From positions 1,116,001 through 1,180,000 of the forward strand of contig NZ_RCWY01000001.1 of the NCBI RefSeq assembly GCF_003688625.1: a stretch of DNA of 64,000 nucleotides, in the 5' to 3' direction. The translations under genes were made by a program, and so were the position numbers. Shown here in pieces: positions 34,114-43,361 of the stretch. Origin of the DNA: Sphingomonas sp. PP-CE-3A-406. Lineage in GTDB: Bacteria; Pseudomonadota; Alphaproteobacteria; Sphingomonadales; Sphingomonadaceae. How positions within the stretch are numbered: position 1 is the stretch's first letter; each line of letters begins with the position of its first letter. The notes under the pieces are model-generated. The model did no database searches and was not told where the DNA came from. It saw only the letters and a list, made by a program, of their open reading frames with translations.

Positions 34114-34136
34114 TAGTGTTGGCGTTTGCCCTCCCC

Positions 34137-35168
34137 TCACTCCATCGTCAGCACGATCTTTCCGACGTGGTCGCCCGCTTCCATTCGCGTGTGCGCCGCC
34201 GGCGCGTCGGCGAAGGCGAAGGTGCGGTCGATCACCGGCTTCAGCTTGCCGGCCTCGACATGCGGCCAGACGGTGCGCGCCAACTCGTCGGCGACCAGCG
34301 ACTTGAAGGCGGTGTCGCGCGGGCGGAGCGTGGAGCCGGTCAGCGTCAGGCGGCGGCGCATGATCTCGAACAGGGGCACCGTCGCCATCATGCCGCCCAT
34401 GACCGCGATCGATACGTGGCGGCCGTCCTCCGCGAGGCATTGCAGGTTGCGCGGGACGTAGTCGCCGCCAACCATGTCGAGCACCGCGGCGACACCCTTG
34501 CCGCCGGTGATCTGCTTCACGCGCTCGACGAAATCCTCCGACTTGTAGTCGATCGCGTGGGTCGCGCCGAGACTCAAGGCCGCCTCGCACTTCGCCTTCG
34601 AGCCCGCGGTGACGATGATGTCGATGCCGAAGACGTTGCATAAGCCGATCGCCATCGTGCCGATGCCTGAAGTGCCGCCGTGGACGAGGACCGTATCGCC
34701 TTCCATCGCGTAGGCGCGCTCGAAGAGGTTGGTCCAAACGGTGAAGAGCGTCTCGGGCATCGCCGCCGCCTCGACCATCGTCAGCGCCTCGGGGACGGGC
34801 AAGCACTGGCCGAACGGAGCGACCGCGTATTCCGCATACGCACCGCCCGAGATCAGCGCGCAGACGCGCTGGCCGATCTGTTCGTCGCCGACGCCGTCGC
34901 CGACCGCGACGATCGTGCCGGAAATCTCCATGCCGAGGATCGAGGGCGCACCCGGCGGGGGCGGATACTTGCCCTGGCGCTGCATGACTTCGGGGCGGTT
35001 GACCCCGGCCGCGGCGACCTTAACGAGCACCTCGCCAGGCCCAGGCCGCGGCACGGGACGGTCGACGAGGACAAGCACTTCGGGACCGCCCGGCTGTTCC
35101 GGATCGATCGCCTTCATGACGTCAGGTAAACCTAAGTTATTCGAATTGTTTTCGGGTATCGCGGTCAT
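34137..35168 (-). CDS. NAD(P)H-quinone oxidoreductase (zeta-crystallin-like)
   Basis: This 343-residue medium-chain reductase of the quinone oxidoreductase group has 'VLVKVAAAGVNRPEVMQRQGKYPPP', a GroES-like domain without zinc ligands, and the NADPH-binding 'VHGGTSGIGTMAIGL'. It likely reduces quinones or enones by two electrons. ATG 35168 is the chosen start; ATG 35117 is possible. It is divergent from the DUF1192 gene, an order often seen next to clpA in sphingomonads. Confidence 0.92.
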   Translation of the reverse strand: MTAIPENNSNNLGLPDVMKAIDPEQPGGPEVLVLVDRPVPRPGPGEVLVKVAAAGVNRPEVMQRQGKYPPPPGAPSILGMEISGTIVAVGDGVGDEQIGQRVCALISGGAYAEYAVAPFGQCLPVPEALTMVEAAAMPETLFTVWTNLFERAYAMEGDTVLVHGGTSGIGTMAIGLCNVFGIDIIVTAGSKAKCEAALSLGATHAIDYKSEDFVERVKQITGGKGVAAVLDMVGGDYVPRNLQCLAEDGRHVSIAVMGGMMATVPLFEIMRRRLTLTGSTLRPRDTAFKSLVADELARTVWPHVEAGKLKPVIDRTFAFADAPAAHTRMEAGDHVGKIVLTME

Positions 35169-35241
35169 CTGCTCGTCACGTCCCTTTTGAACTTCGCGCC
35201 TTATTGACATCACTCCGGTGCGGGTCAACGTTACAGAAATT

Positions 35242-35436
35242 ATGGACCCGGAAGACACCCCCTCCCGTCCCGACGATCTGCTCGACGCGCTCGTGCGGCA
35301 GGACCTCGATCCGCTGTCGGTCGCCGAGCTCGATGCACGCATAACCGTGCTGCAGGGCGAAATCGCCAGATGCCAGGTCAAGAAGGACCGTGCGGTCAGC
35401 CACCGCGCCATCGCCGACGATCTTTTCAGGCGGTGA
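35242..35436 (+). CDS. DUF1192 family small protein
   Basis: The 64-residue protein matches the short DUF1192 family: 'PLSVAELDARITVLQGEIARCQVKK' residues form one amphipathic helix with heptad character. It is of unknown function and found in alphaproteobacteria near clpA and the quinone oxidoreductase. ATG 35242 starts it; a GTG at 35218 would extend by eight residues. Confidence 0.85.
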   Translation: MDPEDTPSRPDDLLDALVRQDLDPLSVAELDARITVLQGEIARCQVKKDRAVSHRAIADDLFRR

Positions 35437-35741
35437 CCGCCGCCGCGGTGCCTTTGATTGCGGCCACGGCATCGACCGGTACTGTCCTTTCGACCGATGT
35501 GGGACAGCCTCACCGCTTCGTCATCCCAGCAGACGGAGGGACCCAGACTTACGAGCGTCCGCCTTCATGGCTCTGGATCCTGGGTCGAGCCCAGGATGAC
35601 GGCGTGGGTAATGCGGGTCGTTCGATCTTTAACCGACGCAGGAACGGACGGGACCGGGTTCAAGTGCTTGATGCGACCGATATCAGTTCCGACATAGTGG
35701 CAAAGGGCTCGCGTTCTCGCGGCCCGACAGGAGTATTGTAA
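35437..35741. other. Gene-free stretch upstream of clpA
   Basis: It holds one variant family-A repeat and the clpA leader. No clpS gene is seen here. Confidence 0.5.
35520..35601. repeat. REP-like palindrome, family A copy 8 (variant)
   Basis: GTCATCCCAGCAGACGGAGGGACCCAG on the left and CTGGATCCTGGGTCGAGCCCAGGATGACG on the right. The right arm's inner palindrome (CCTGGGTCGAGCCCAGG) differs from the standard. Confidence 0.8.
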
Positions 35742-38060
35742 ATGCCATCATTTGCACCCGCCCTCGAGACGACGCTGCACAAGGCGCTCGAGGCGGCATC
35801 GTCCCGGCGGCACGAATATGCGACGCTGGAGCATCTGCTGCTTGCGCTGATCGACGACGAACATGCGTCGAAGGTCATGACCGCGTGCAACGTCGAGATC
35901 GGCGATCTGAAGAACACCGTCTCGCATTACCTCGACAGCGAACTCGATGCGCTGAAGGTCGATGCGGCCACCGACCCCTCCCCCACCAGCGGGTTCCAGC
36001 GTGTCGTCCAGCGCGCGATCCTCCACGTCCAGTCCTCGGGCCGCGATGAAGTGACCGGCGCCAACGTGCTCGTCGCCCTGTTCAGCGAGCGCGAGAGCTA
36101 TGCCGTCTATTTCCTGCAGCAGCAGGACATGAGCCGCCTCGATGCGGTCAGCTTCATCAGCCACGGCGTCGGCAAGGGCGGGCAGCAGGCGACCGAAGCA
36201 TCCACGCCAAAGGGTGCGGACGACGAGAAGCCGGCCAAGGGACAGGAGAAGGGCAAGACGGAAAGCGCGCTCAAGCAATTCACGGTCGACCTCAACGAGA
36301 AGGCCAAGAACGGCAAGGTCGATCCCCTGATCGGGCGCGGGCCGGAGGTGGATCGCACGATCCAGATCCTGTGCCGCCGGTCGAAGAACAACCCGCTCTA
36401 TGTTGGCGATCCCGGCGTCGGCAAGACCGCGATCGCGGAAGGCCTGGCGCGCAAGATCGTTGAGGGCGACGTGCCCGACGTACTGTTGCCTGCCGTCATC
36501 TACTCGCTCGACATGGGCGCGCTGCTAGCCGGGACGCGGTATCGCGGTGACTTCGAGGAGCGCTTGAAGGCGGTCGTCAACGAGCTCGAGAAGCTGCCCG
36601 ATGCCGTGCTGTTCATCGACGAGATCCACACCGTGATCGGTGCGGGTGCGACGAGTGGCGGCGCCATGGATGCTTCGAACCTGCTCAAGCCGGCTTTGTC
36701 GGGTGGCACCATTCGTTGCATCGGCTCGACGACGTACAAGGAGTTCCGCAATCACTTCGAGAAGGACCGCGCTCTGCTGCGGCGCTTCCAGAAGATCGAC
36801 GTGAACGAGCCGACGATCGAGGATACCATCAAGATCCTCGCCGGCCTGCGCTCGGCGTTCGAGGATCACCACAACGTCAAGTACACCCCCGACGCGATCA
36901 AGTCGGCGGTCGAGCTGTCGGCTCGGTACATCAACGATCGGAAACTGCCGGACAAGGCGATCGACGTGATCGACGAGGTCGGCGCGATGCAGATGCTGGT
37001 GCCGCCGAACAAGCGCAAGAAGACGATCACGCCGAAGGAGATCGAGCAGGTCATCGCGACGATGGCACGGATCCCGCCGAAGTCGGTGTCGACCGACGAC
37101 AAGCTGGCGCTGGCCACGCTCGAGACGGATCTGAAGCGCGTGGTGTTCGGGCAGAATGCGGCGATCGAGAAGCTGTCGTCGGCGATCAAGCTGGCGCGGG
37201 CGGGTCTTCGCGAGCCCGAGAAGCCGATCGGCAACTATCTGTTCACCGGGCCTACCGGTGTCGGCAAGACCGAAGTCGCCAAGCAGCTGTCGACGATCCT
37301 CGGCATTCCGCTCCAGCGGTTCGACATGTCCGAATATATGGAGCGGCATTCGGTCAGCCGTCTGATCGGTGCGCCCCCGGGCTATGTCGGGTTCGACCAG
37401 GGTGGTTTGCTGACCGACGCGATCGACCAGAACCCGCATTGCGTCCTGTTGCTTGACGAGATCGAGAAGGCGCATCCGGACCTGTTCAACATTCTGTTGC
37501 AGGTGATGGATAACGGGCGGCTGACTGATCAGCACGGCAAGTCGGTCGATTTCCGCAACGTCATCCTGATCATGACGACCAATGCGGGCGCCAGCGACAT
37601 GGCACGCGAGACGGTCGGCTTCGGCAATCTCACCCGCGAGGGCGAGGACGAGGTGGCCGTGACGAAGATGTTCACGCCCGAATTCCGCAACCGTCTCGAT
37701 GCGGTGGTGCCGTTCGGGTACCTGCCGACCGAAGTGGTTGCGCGGGTGGTGGACAAGTTCATCCTCCAGCTCGAACTCCAGCTGGCGGACCGCGGCGTGC
37801 ACATCGTCCTCGACGACGAGTCGAAGGCATGGCTGACGACCAAGGGCTATGACAAGCTGTACGGCGCACGGCCGATGGGTCGCCTGATCCAGGAGAAGAT
37901 CAAGCAGCCGCTCGCCGAGGAACTACTGTTCGGCAAGCTGGTGCACGGCGGCGAGGTGACGGTGAAGATGAAGGACGGCGCGCTGTCGTTCGCGATCGAA
38001 CCCGCCGCGCCGAAGAAGCCGAAGAAGAAGGGCAAGACCGAGACCGTCGAGGCGGAATAA
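35742..38060 (+). CDS. clpA: ATP-dependent Clp protease ATP-binding subunit ClpA
   Basis: ClpA unfolds substrates for the ClpP protease. The 772-residue protein has the N-terminal Clp repeat domain (about 1-140), a first AAA+ module with Walker A 'GDPGVGKT' and Walker B 'LFIDEIHT', and a second with 'GPTGVGKT' and 'LLLDEIEKAHPD'. The C terminus is Lys-rich ('KKPKKKGK'). The usual M-domain of ClpB is absent, so ClpA rather than ClpB. A strong AGGAG lies ahead of the ATG and a terminator follows. No clpS is adjacent. Confidence 0.97.
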   Translation: MPSFAPALETTLHKALEAASSRRHEYATLEHLLLALIDDEHASKVMTACNVEIGDLKNTVSHYLDSELDALKVDAATDPSPTSGFQRVVQRAILHVQSSGRDEVTGANVLVALFSERESYAVYFLQQQDMSRLDAVSFISHGVGKGGQQATEASTPKGADDEKPAKGQEKGKTESALKQFTVDLNEKAKNGKVDPLIGRGPEVDRTIQILCRRSKNNPLYVGDPGVGKTAIAEGLARKIVEGDVPDVLLPAVIYSLDMGALLAGTRYRGDFEERLKAVVNELEKLPDAVLFIDEIHTVIGAGATSGGAMDASNLLKPALSGGTIRCIGSTTYKEFRNHFEKDRALLRRFQKIDVNEPTIEDTIKILAGLRSAFEDHHNVKYTPDAIKSAVELSARYINDRKLPDKAIDVIDEVGAMQMLVPPNKRKKTITPKEIEQVIATMARIPPKSVSTDDKLALATLETDLKRVVFGQNAAIEKLSSAIKLARAGLREPEKPIGNYLFTGPTGVGKTEVAKQLSTILGIPLQRFDMSEYMERHSVSRLIGAPPGYVGFDQGGLLTDAIDQNPHCVLLLDEIEKAHPDLFNILLQVMDNGRLTDQHGKSVDFRNVILIMTTNAGASDMARETVGFGNLTREGEDEVAVTKMFTPEFRNRLDAVVPFGYLPTEVVARVVDKFILQLELQLADRGVHIVLDDESKAWLTTKGYDKLYGARPMGRLIQEKIKQPLAEELLFGKLVHGGEVTVKMKDGALSFAIEPAAPKKPKKKGKTETVEAE

Positions 38061-38085
38061 TCTCGGGTTGCGGTTGAGGTGAAGA

Positions 38086-38121
38086 GCCCGCTGTCGGAGC
38101 GATCCGGCGGCGGGCTTTTTT
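38086..38121 (+). terminator. Terminator of clpA
   Basis: GCCCGC and the matching GCGGGC enclose TCGG...CCGG, followed by six T residues. Confidence 0.88.
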
Positions 38122-38242
38122 GTGCAGCGGGCGTTTTGAAGGGGACGGTTTCAGGCGGTCCACTTCGCGCGTGGTGGCCCTGAACTTGCCGAGGTCACCG
38201 CATCACGGGTTCCGGTCCTATCCCTCGCATCGAGAGAAGCTT

Positions 38243-38295
38243 GTTTCCCCGCGAAGGCGGGGATCCAGACTGGGCTCCCGCCTTCGCGGGAGAAC
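38243..38295. repeat. REP-like palindrome, family B copy 3
   Basis: TTTCCCCGCGAAGGCGGGGATCCAG and CTGGGCTCCCGCCTTCGCGGGAG arms, nearly identical to copy 2. Confidence 0.85.
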
Positions 38296-38348
38296 ATAAA
38301 GGCGCGGGCTGCTATCGGACATGTCGGTGTGTATGCCCTGAACGTACT

Positions 38349-38458
38349 TCACCTCCCCGGCGGAGGCCGGGGTCCAGTTGGGGGACGTAGCTGACGACGC
38401 GCAACGCTCCGTTACTGCGACCTTTCCAACTGGACCCCGGCCCCCGCCGGGGAGGTGC
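38349..38458. repeat. REP-like inverted repeat, family D copy 3
   Basis: ACCTCCCCGGCGGAGGCCGGGGTCCAGTTGG is mirrored at the right by CCAACTGGACCCCGGCCCCCGCCGGGGAGGT, about 50 bases apart. It is one of the longest inverted repeats of the window. Confidence 0.88.
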
Positions 38459-38727
38459 GGATGTTCGAATGGGATAAGGCCCAAAAGTTTTCGGAAGGCG
38501 AGTAGGACGGCCGATATGACTGTCCCAGATTCATATTCGGTCGACCGCTCTTATCTTCATCTCCAGGGAGAGGTGACTGGCACTCGCCACACGGAGGGAG
38601 CAGTGCGCGATCACCTTTGTTCCGTGTCCGCCCCCTCCGACGCTTCGCGCCCCCCTGGCGGGGGACGATTACAACCAAATTGGACCGCGTTTACCGATAA
38701 TTGGGGAAGCGGTGCTAGTGTGGCGGC

Positions 38728-40404
38728 ATGGAACGTTTGGCATGGCTGCGATGGATGATCGGCGCGGTGGCGCTGTCGTTCTGCGTTGCCTTCGCGACTC
38801 CGGCCGCAGCCATCACGGGCACACCCGTGTCGGTATGCGTGCGTCCGGCATTACCCGGCCAAACGCCGAAAGCACTGTTCGCGCACCCTGACGGATTCGA
38901 CTGCACCACACCGCAGACTCGTTTCGGCGGCGGCGATTTCTGGGTGGTGTCGAAGCCCCTGCCCGCAAATACGACGCGGAACGATACCGTGCGGATCGGC
39001 AGCACATGGGTGAACCGCGTCACGCTGTATGTCCTGTATGCCGATAGCGCGATCCGCCAGACCGGGTTCACCTCGCGCACCGCAGGACAGTTGCTCGGGC
39101 TTGGCGCGGTCATCGTCCAGCCGATCCCGTATCACGACTCCGCGCCGGTCCGGCTGCTCTGGCACATCGAGGGCGCGGCGAACCTGCGCGGTCTCATCCT
39201 CGGCCCTGCGATCGCGGACCACGAACAGCGTGACGTCACCGAAATCCTGCTCGCGGCATTGTACGGCGCATTTGGCGGGATGGCGCTGGCGCTGATGGTC
39301 TATAATCTGGCTTTGTGGGGCGCGCTGCGCCAGGCTTTCCAGCCTGCCTATTGCCTGCTGGTGCTGTGCCTGCTTGCCTATGCGCTGACGTCGTCGGGAG
39401 CACTCGGGCAGATGGTCCCCGCCCTCGACAATAACGACCGGCAACGGCTGAACACGCTGTTCCTTGCCGGGTCCGCCGTCTCGGCCTTGCTGTTCGCGCG
39501 CGCGTTCTTCGAGCGGCCGGTGTTCGCAGGATGGCTGCGACCCGCGAGCACCTGGGTGATGGTCGCGTTGCTGACCAGCGCGACCGCGTGGGCAGCCTGC
39601 GCACCGTGGCATTTCCACGTGCTCGATAGATTGCTCGCGACGGCCTACCTCGCGTTGCTGATCCTGATCCCCACCGTCCTTTACAACGCGTGGCGCACGC
39701 GCAGCCATTTCCTGTGGCTGTTCTCGCTGGCATGGAGTGTGCCGATCGCGGTGGCCGGCCTGCGCGTCGCGAATGCGTTCGGCCTGCTGAAATGGAACCT
39801 GTGGCTCGACAATTCGACGATCCTGTCGATGGCGCTCGAATCGATGCTGTCGAGCCTGGCGATCGCGTATCGGATCCGCCTGTTGAGCGTCGAGCGCGAC
39901 GAGGCCCGAGAACAGGAGATTGCCGCGCGATTGCTGGCGGATACCGAGCCGCTGACCGGGCTGCTCAATCGCCGCGCGTTCCTGACGCGTGCGATCGGCC
40001 GGCCGGGCGACCAGATGCTGCTGATCGCCGACGTCGACCACTTCAAGCGCGTCAACGAGAAGATCGGCCATGACGGCGGCGACGAAGTGCTGCGCGTGGT
40101 CGCGCGCGCGCTGCGCAACGCGGTGCCGGCGGATGCGCTGGTCGCGCGGATCGGCGGCGAGGAGTTCGCGATCCTGCTCGACGCGGCGAACGCAGTCTCG
40201 CCCGACGCGGTGCTGGATCGCCTGCGCCGTCAGCGGATGCCGTTCGACATCGTGGTGACCGCGAGCATCGGCGCCTGCACCGGGCCGTTGCTGCACGAGA
40301 AGGACTGGAAGCACCTGTATCACTGCGCCGATGGCGCGTTGTTCGCGGCGAAGGCCGCCGGGCGCGATCGGGCGCGCGAAGCCCCGGTGTGCATCGCCGC
40401 CTGA
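38728..40404 (+). CDS. Membrane diguanylate cyclase (7TM-type sensor plus GGDEF)
   Basis: The 558-residue protein has a signal segment (about 8-28), a periplasmic region of about 140 residues, then about seven transmembrane helices (about 180-375) and a GGDEF domain with 'RIGGEEFAIL'. The layout resembles 7TMR-DISM proteins linked to GGDEF. The active-site motif GGEEF is intact, so it probably makes c-di-GMP. No R-x-x-D inhibitory site stands five residues before it. The ligand is unknown. Confidence 0.9.
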   Translation: MERLAWLRWMIGAVALSFCVAFATPAAAITGTPVSVCVRPALPGQTPKALFAHPDGFDCTTPQTRFGGGDFWVVSKPLPANTTRNDTVRIGSTWVNRVTLYVLYADSAIRQTGFTSRTAGQLLGLGAVIVQPIPYHDSAPVRLLWHIEGAANLRGLILGPAIADHEQRDVTEILLAALYGAFGGMALALMVYNLALWGALRQAFQPAYCLLVLCLLAYALTSSGALGQMVPALDNNDRQRLNTLFLAGSAVSALLFARAFFERPVFAGWLRPASTWVMVALLTSATAWAACAPWHFHVLDRLLATAYLALLILIPTVLYNAWRTRSHFLWLFSLAWSVPIAVAGLRVANAFGLLKWNLWLDNSTILSMALESMLSSLAIAYRIRLLSVERDEAREQEIAARLLADTEPLTGLLNRRAFLTRAIGRPGDQMLLIADVDHFKRVNEKIGHDGGDEVLRVVARALRNAVPADALVARIGGEEFAILLDAANAVSPDAVLDRLRRQRMPFDIVVTASIGACTGPLLHEKDWKHLYHCADGALFAAKAAGRDRAREAPVCIAA

Positions 40405-40495
40405 CTGCCGCCCGACCGCTGCCGGGGTTTGACGGTCGACTTGTCGGCACGCGACATTTGCGACATGATCGCGCGTATTGCCGGGGGGACGCACG

Positions 40496-40696
40496 ATGCG
40501 AAATCACAAGGGGACGCTGCTGATCGCGGGGCTGGTCACGCTGACCGCGATCGCCGTGCGGCATCCGACCGTCGATCTGCGACTGGTCACGCACGACGTG
40601 CGCGATCCCGCGCCGCACCGGATGCAGGCGGCGGTCGACTTCGGCCTGGTCGGCGTCTCTGTGCTCTATACCTGGACCGTGAACCGGCTGCGCTGA
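40496..40696 (+). CDS. Small membrane-anchored hypothetical protein
   Basis: The 66-residue protein starts at ATG 40496 behind GGGGGGA. It has a hydrophobic N-terminal segment ('GTLLIAGLVTLTAIAV') and a second moderately hydrophobic one near the C terminus ('FGLVGVSVLYTWTV'). Function is unknown. It lies between the GGDEF gene and xseB in the same direction. Confidence 0.6.
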   Translation: MRNHKGTLLIAGLVTLTAIAVRHPTVDLRLVTHDVRDPAPHRMQAAVDFGLVGVSVLYTWTVNRLR

Positions 40697-40750
40697 ACAC
40701 GCGCGCCATGTCCTTGACCCCCATCGCGTGCCTGCGCCATAGCGGCGGAC

Positions 40751-40990
40751 ATGGACACGCCGATCGAAGACCTCGCGTTCGAGGATGCATTGAAGGAACT
40801 CGAGCTTATCGTCGGTAAGCTGGAAAGTGGCGATACGCCGCTCCAGCAGGCGATCGAGCTGTACGAGCGCGGCAACAAGCTACGCCAGCGGTGCGCCGAC
40901 CGGCTTGACGCGGCGCAGGCGCGTATCGGGGCGATCCGGCTCGATGGCGAGGGCAAGCCCGTGGGCGTGCGCCCGTTCGCGGCAGGCTGA
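40751..40990 (+). CDS. xseB: Exodeoxyribonuclease VII small subunit
   Basis: XseB is the small subunit that pairs with XseA to degrade single-stranded DNA. The 79-residue protein contains the family signature 'FEDALKELELIVGKLESGDTPLQQAIELYERG' (residues about 10-41) and 'LRQRCADRLDAAQARI'. ispA follows with 4 bases between, the common xseB-ispA order. xseA is not in the window. Confidence 0.97.
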   Translation: MDTPIEDLAFEDALKELELIVGKLESGDTPLQQAIELYERGNKLRQRCADRLDAAQARIGAIRLDGEGKPVGVRPFAAG

Positions 40991-40994
40991 GCCG

Positions 40995-41894
40995 GTGGCA
41001 GCGATTTCCGCCACGCTGAAGGACGCGCTCGCCGAGGTTTCGGCGGAGATCGACCGGCAGTTCGACCAGTTGCTGGCGATCCCCGACGATCCGCGTCACG
41101 ACCTGTACCGGGCGATGCGCCATGCGGCGATCGGCGGCGGCAAACGCCTGCGGCCGCTGCTCGTGTTCGCGACCGCCAACCTATTCGACGTGGCGCGCGA
41201 TTGTTCCGCAAGAGCCGCGACCGCGCTGGAGGCGATCCACGTCTACTCGCTGATCCACGACGATCTGCCGTCGATGGACGATGACGACATGCGCCGCGGC
41301 AAGCCGACCGTGCACAAGCTGTTCGACGAGGCGACCGCGATCCTGGCGGGCGATTGCCTGCACGCGCTGGCGTTCGAAATCCTCGCCGATCCCGCCACGC
41401 ATCCCGATCCGTTCGTCCGCATCGAACTGGTTCAGGATCTCGCGCGCGCCGCCGGCCCCAACGGCATGGCGGGCGGGCAGAAGATGGACATCGAGGCCGA
41501 AAACACGCGGTTCGACCTCACCACCGTCACGCGGTTGCAGCAGATGAAGACCGGGGCGCTGATCTCGGCGTCGGTCGAGGCTGGCGCGATCCTCGGGCGC
41601 CTGCCACCGGAAGGGCGTGTCGGGTTGCGCGGCTATGCGCACGATCTTGGGCTCGCGTTCCAGATCGCCGACGATCTGCTCGATGCCGAGGGCGACGAGG
41701 CGGTGGTCGGCAAGTCGTTGCGCAAGGACGAGGTCGCGGGCAAGGAGACCTTCCTTTCGCTGCTCGGGCCCGAGCGCGCGCGCGAACAGGCGCGGATGCT
41801 GGTCGACCAGGCGATCGCGCATCTCCATAGCTATGGCAAGGAAGCCGATCTGTTGCGGGATATCGCCCGCTACGTGCTCGAACGCGACCGCTAG
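40995..41894 (+). CDS. ispA: Polyprenyl (farnesyl) diphosphate synthase
   Basis: This enzyme condenses isopentenyl diphosphate with allylic diphosphates to make farnesyl diphosphate. The 299-residue protein has 'GGGKRLRPLL', the first aspartate-rich motif 'DDLPSMDDDD' and the second 'DDLLD', which bind Mg2+ and substrate. The chosen start is GTG 40995, consistent with the usual length near 300. It lies directly after xseB and before coaD. Confidence 0.95.
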   Translation: MAAISATLKDALAEVSAEIDRQFDQLLAIPDDPRHDLYRAMRHAAIGGGKRLRPLLVFATANLFDVARDCSARAATALEAIHVYSLIHDDLPSMDDDDMRRGKPTVHKLFDEATAILAGDCLHALAFEILADPATHPDPFVRIELVQDLARAAGPNGMAGGQKMDIEAENTRFDLTTVTRLQQMKTGALISASVEAGAILGRLPPEGRVGLRGYAHDLGLAFQIADDLLDAEGDEAVVGKSLRKDEVAGKETFLSLLGPERAREQARMLVDQAIAHLHSYGKEADLLRDIARYVLERDR

Positions 41895-41903
41895 GAGAGC
41901 GCA

Positions 41904-42410
41904 ATGACACCGCGAATCGGCGTTTATCCCGGCACGTTCGATCCGGTCACCCTGGGTCACATGGACATCATTCGGCGTGGCGCGAAGCTGGTCGACCGGC
42001 TGGTGATCGGCGTCACCACCAATCCCTCGAAGTCGCCGATGTTCACGATCGAGGAGCGGATGGCGACGGTGCGCCGCGAGGTCGCGAGCATCGGCGGCGA
42101 TATCGAGGTCGTCGCCTTCGATTCGCTGCTGATGGATTTCGCCGAGCGGCAGGGTGCGAAGGTAATCGTCCGAGGCTTACGCGCGGTCGCCGATTTCGAA
42201 TATGAATACCAGATGGCGGGGATGAACCAGCAGATCAATCCGCGCGTCGAGACGGTGTTCCTGATGGCCGACGTCGCGTTGCAGCCGATCGCGAGCCGGT
42301 TGGTGAAGGAGATCGCGCTGTACGGCGGAAATATCGCGAAGTTCGTGCCGGAAGCGGTGCGCGACGAGGTGATCGCGCGGGTCGAGAAGATCGGCCGCAA
42401 GGGGAGCTGA
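41904..42410 (+). CDS. coaD: Phosphopantetheine adenylyltransferase
   Basis: CoaD carries out the fourth step of coenzyme A synthesis, transferring AMP to 4'-phosphopantetheine. The 168-residue protein has 'VYPGTFDPVTLGHMDII' with the T-x-G-H nucleotidyltransferase motif, 'VRGLRAVADFEYEYQMA' and 'FLMADVALQPIASRLVKEIA'. GGAG lies ahead of the ATG, 9 bases after the ispA stop. Confidence 0.97.
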   Translation: MTPRIGVYPGTFDPVTLGHMDIIRRGAKLVDRLVIGVTTNPSKSPMFTIEERMATVRREVASIGGDIEVVAFDSLLMDFAERQGAKVIVRGLRAVADFEYEYQMAGMNQQINPRVETVFLMADVALQPIASRLVKEIALYGGNIAKFVPEAVRDEVIARVEKIGRKGS

Positions 42411-42411
42411 C

Positions 42412-42533
42412 TTCTCTCCGCTCCCTGAAAGGGAGGGGTTGGGGATGGGTCTGGTTTCCGCTTGGTCGCACGTTTGAGGCTCAAGCGGGCCTACCCACCC
42501 CCGGCCCCTCGCTTTCAGGGAGGGGGGAAGTTC
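42412..42533. repeat. Inverted repeat between coaD and the PPIase gene
   Basis: CTTCTCTCCGCTCCCTGAAAGGGAGGGG on the left is mirrored by CCCCTCGCTTTCAGGGAGGGGGGAAG on the right, with inner GGGGATGGGTCTGG and mirror CCTACCCACCCCCGG. It lies inside a run of same-strand genes. Confidence 0.82.
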
Positions 42534-42631
42534 GGCGTCAGCAGCCCCGCACGTTCAGATTGGCGCAAGCGGGGATTTGCTCTAAGTGGCGGCAGCCTGG
42601 TTGCGCCGGGCCTCTTGCGAGTGGGAATTTG

Positions 42632-43354
42632 ATGCGCTTTTTCGTCGGAATGTTCGCGTTGCTCGGGTGCCTCGTCACGGTACCAGCCGCTGCGCAGAAG
42701 AAGGATGTCGTGGCAGCGCCTGCGCGCCTGACGCCGCCGCTCACGACCGATACGCAGAATTTGCTGTTGCTCGACCTGTCGACCGGCGGGCGCGTGACGA
42801 TCTGGCTGCGGCCCGACGTCGCGCCGCTGATGGTCGAGCGGATCAAGACGCTGACTCGCCAGCATTTCTATGACGGCCTCGCCTTCCACCGCGTGATCGA
42901 TGGCTTCATGGCGCAGGGCGGCGATCCCAAGGGCGACGGCACCGGTGGATCAACGCTGCCCGACCTCAAGGCCGAGTTCAATTACCTGCCGCACGTCCGC
43001 GGCGCGGTGTCTGCGGCCCGCTCGGACAAGGAGGACAGCGCGAACAGCCAGTTCTTCATCGTCTTCCAGCCGCGCCTCAGCCTCGACAAGAAATACACCG
43101 TGTTCGGTCGTGTGATCGATGGGATGCAGTATGTCGACGCGATCGAGCGCGGCGAGCCGCCGGCGAACCCGTCGCGGATCGTCCATGCCTATATCGCGGC
43201 GGACAATCCCCCGGCGTATGTCGCTGGCCCGCCTGCCCCTGCTTTCGGTGCGCCGGTGACGTTGCCGGGAACGGCTTCGGGCCCGAACGCGGCGAAGCCC
43301 AAGCTCGCACCGGCCCGCAAGGCGCCGGTGAAGAAGGCGCCTGCCAAGAAGTGA
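42632..43354 (+). CDS. Exported cyclophilin-type peptidyl-prolyl cis-trans isomerase
   Basis: The 240-residue protein starts at ATG 42632 with a signal peptide ('[20 protein letters not shown]'). The cyclophilin domain shows '[28 protein letters not shown]' and 'SQFFIVF', with the catalytic Arg in 'FHRVI'. The C-terminal 25 residues are Lys/Ala/Pro-rich ('[17 protein letters not shown]'). It likely helps fold periplasmic proteins. It sits 7 bases before queA. Confidence 0.93.
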   Translation: MRFFVGMFALLGCLVTVPAAAQKKDVVAAPARLTPPLTTDTQNLLLLDLSTGGRVTIWLRPDVAPLMVERIKTLTRQHFYDGLAFHRVIDGFMAQGGDPKGDGTGGSTLPDLKAEFNYLPHVRGAVSAARSDKEDSANSQFFIVFQPRLSLDKKYTVFGRVIDGMQYVDAIERGEPPANPSRIVHAYIAADNPPAYVAGPPAPAFGAPVTLPGTASGPNAAKPKLAPARKAPVKKAPAKK

Positions 43355-43361
43355 GACTCCG

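Larger units (their letters stand above)
33798..34136. other. Gene-free stretch with repeats
   Basis: It holds a family-B and a family-D repeat. The 5' end of the phosphoesterase and the 3' end of the quinone oxidoreductase flank it. No gene is seen. Confidence 0.55.
38122..38727. other. Gene-free stretch with repeats
   Basis: It holds a family-B copy, a large family-D copy and a family-F-like unit (about 38625-38668, with CCCCCTGGCGGGGG). No gene is seen. Confidence 0.55.

Noticed and set aside
35742..38060. Assignment of the Clp ATPase as ClpB
   Set aside because: The protein is 772 residues long and lacks the long coiled-coil middle domain; the Lys-rich C terminus and length fit ClpA.
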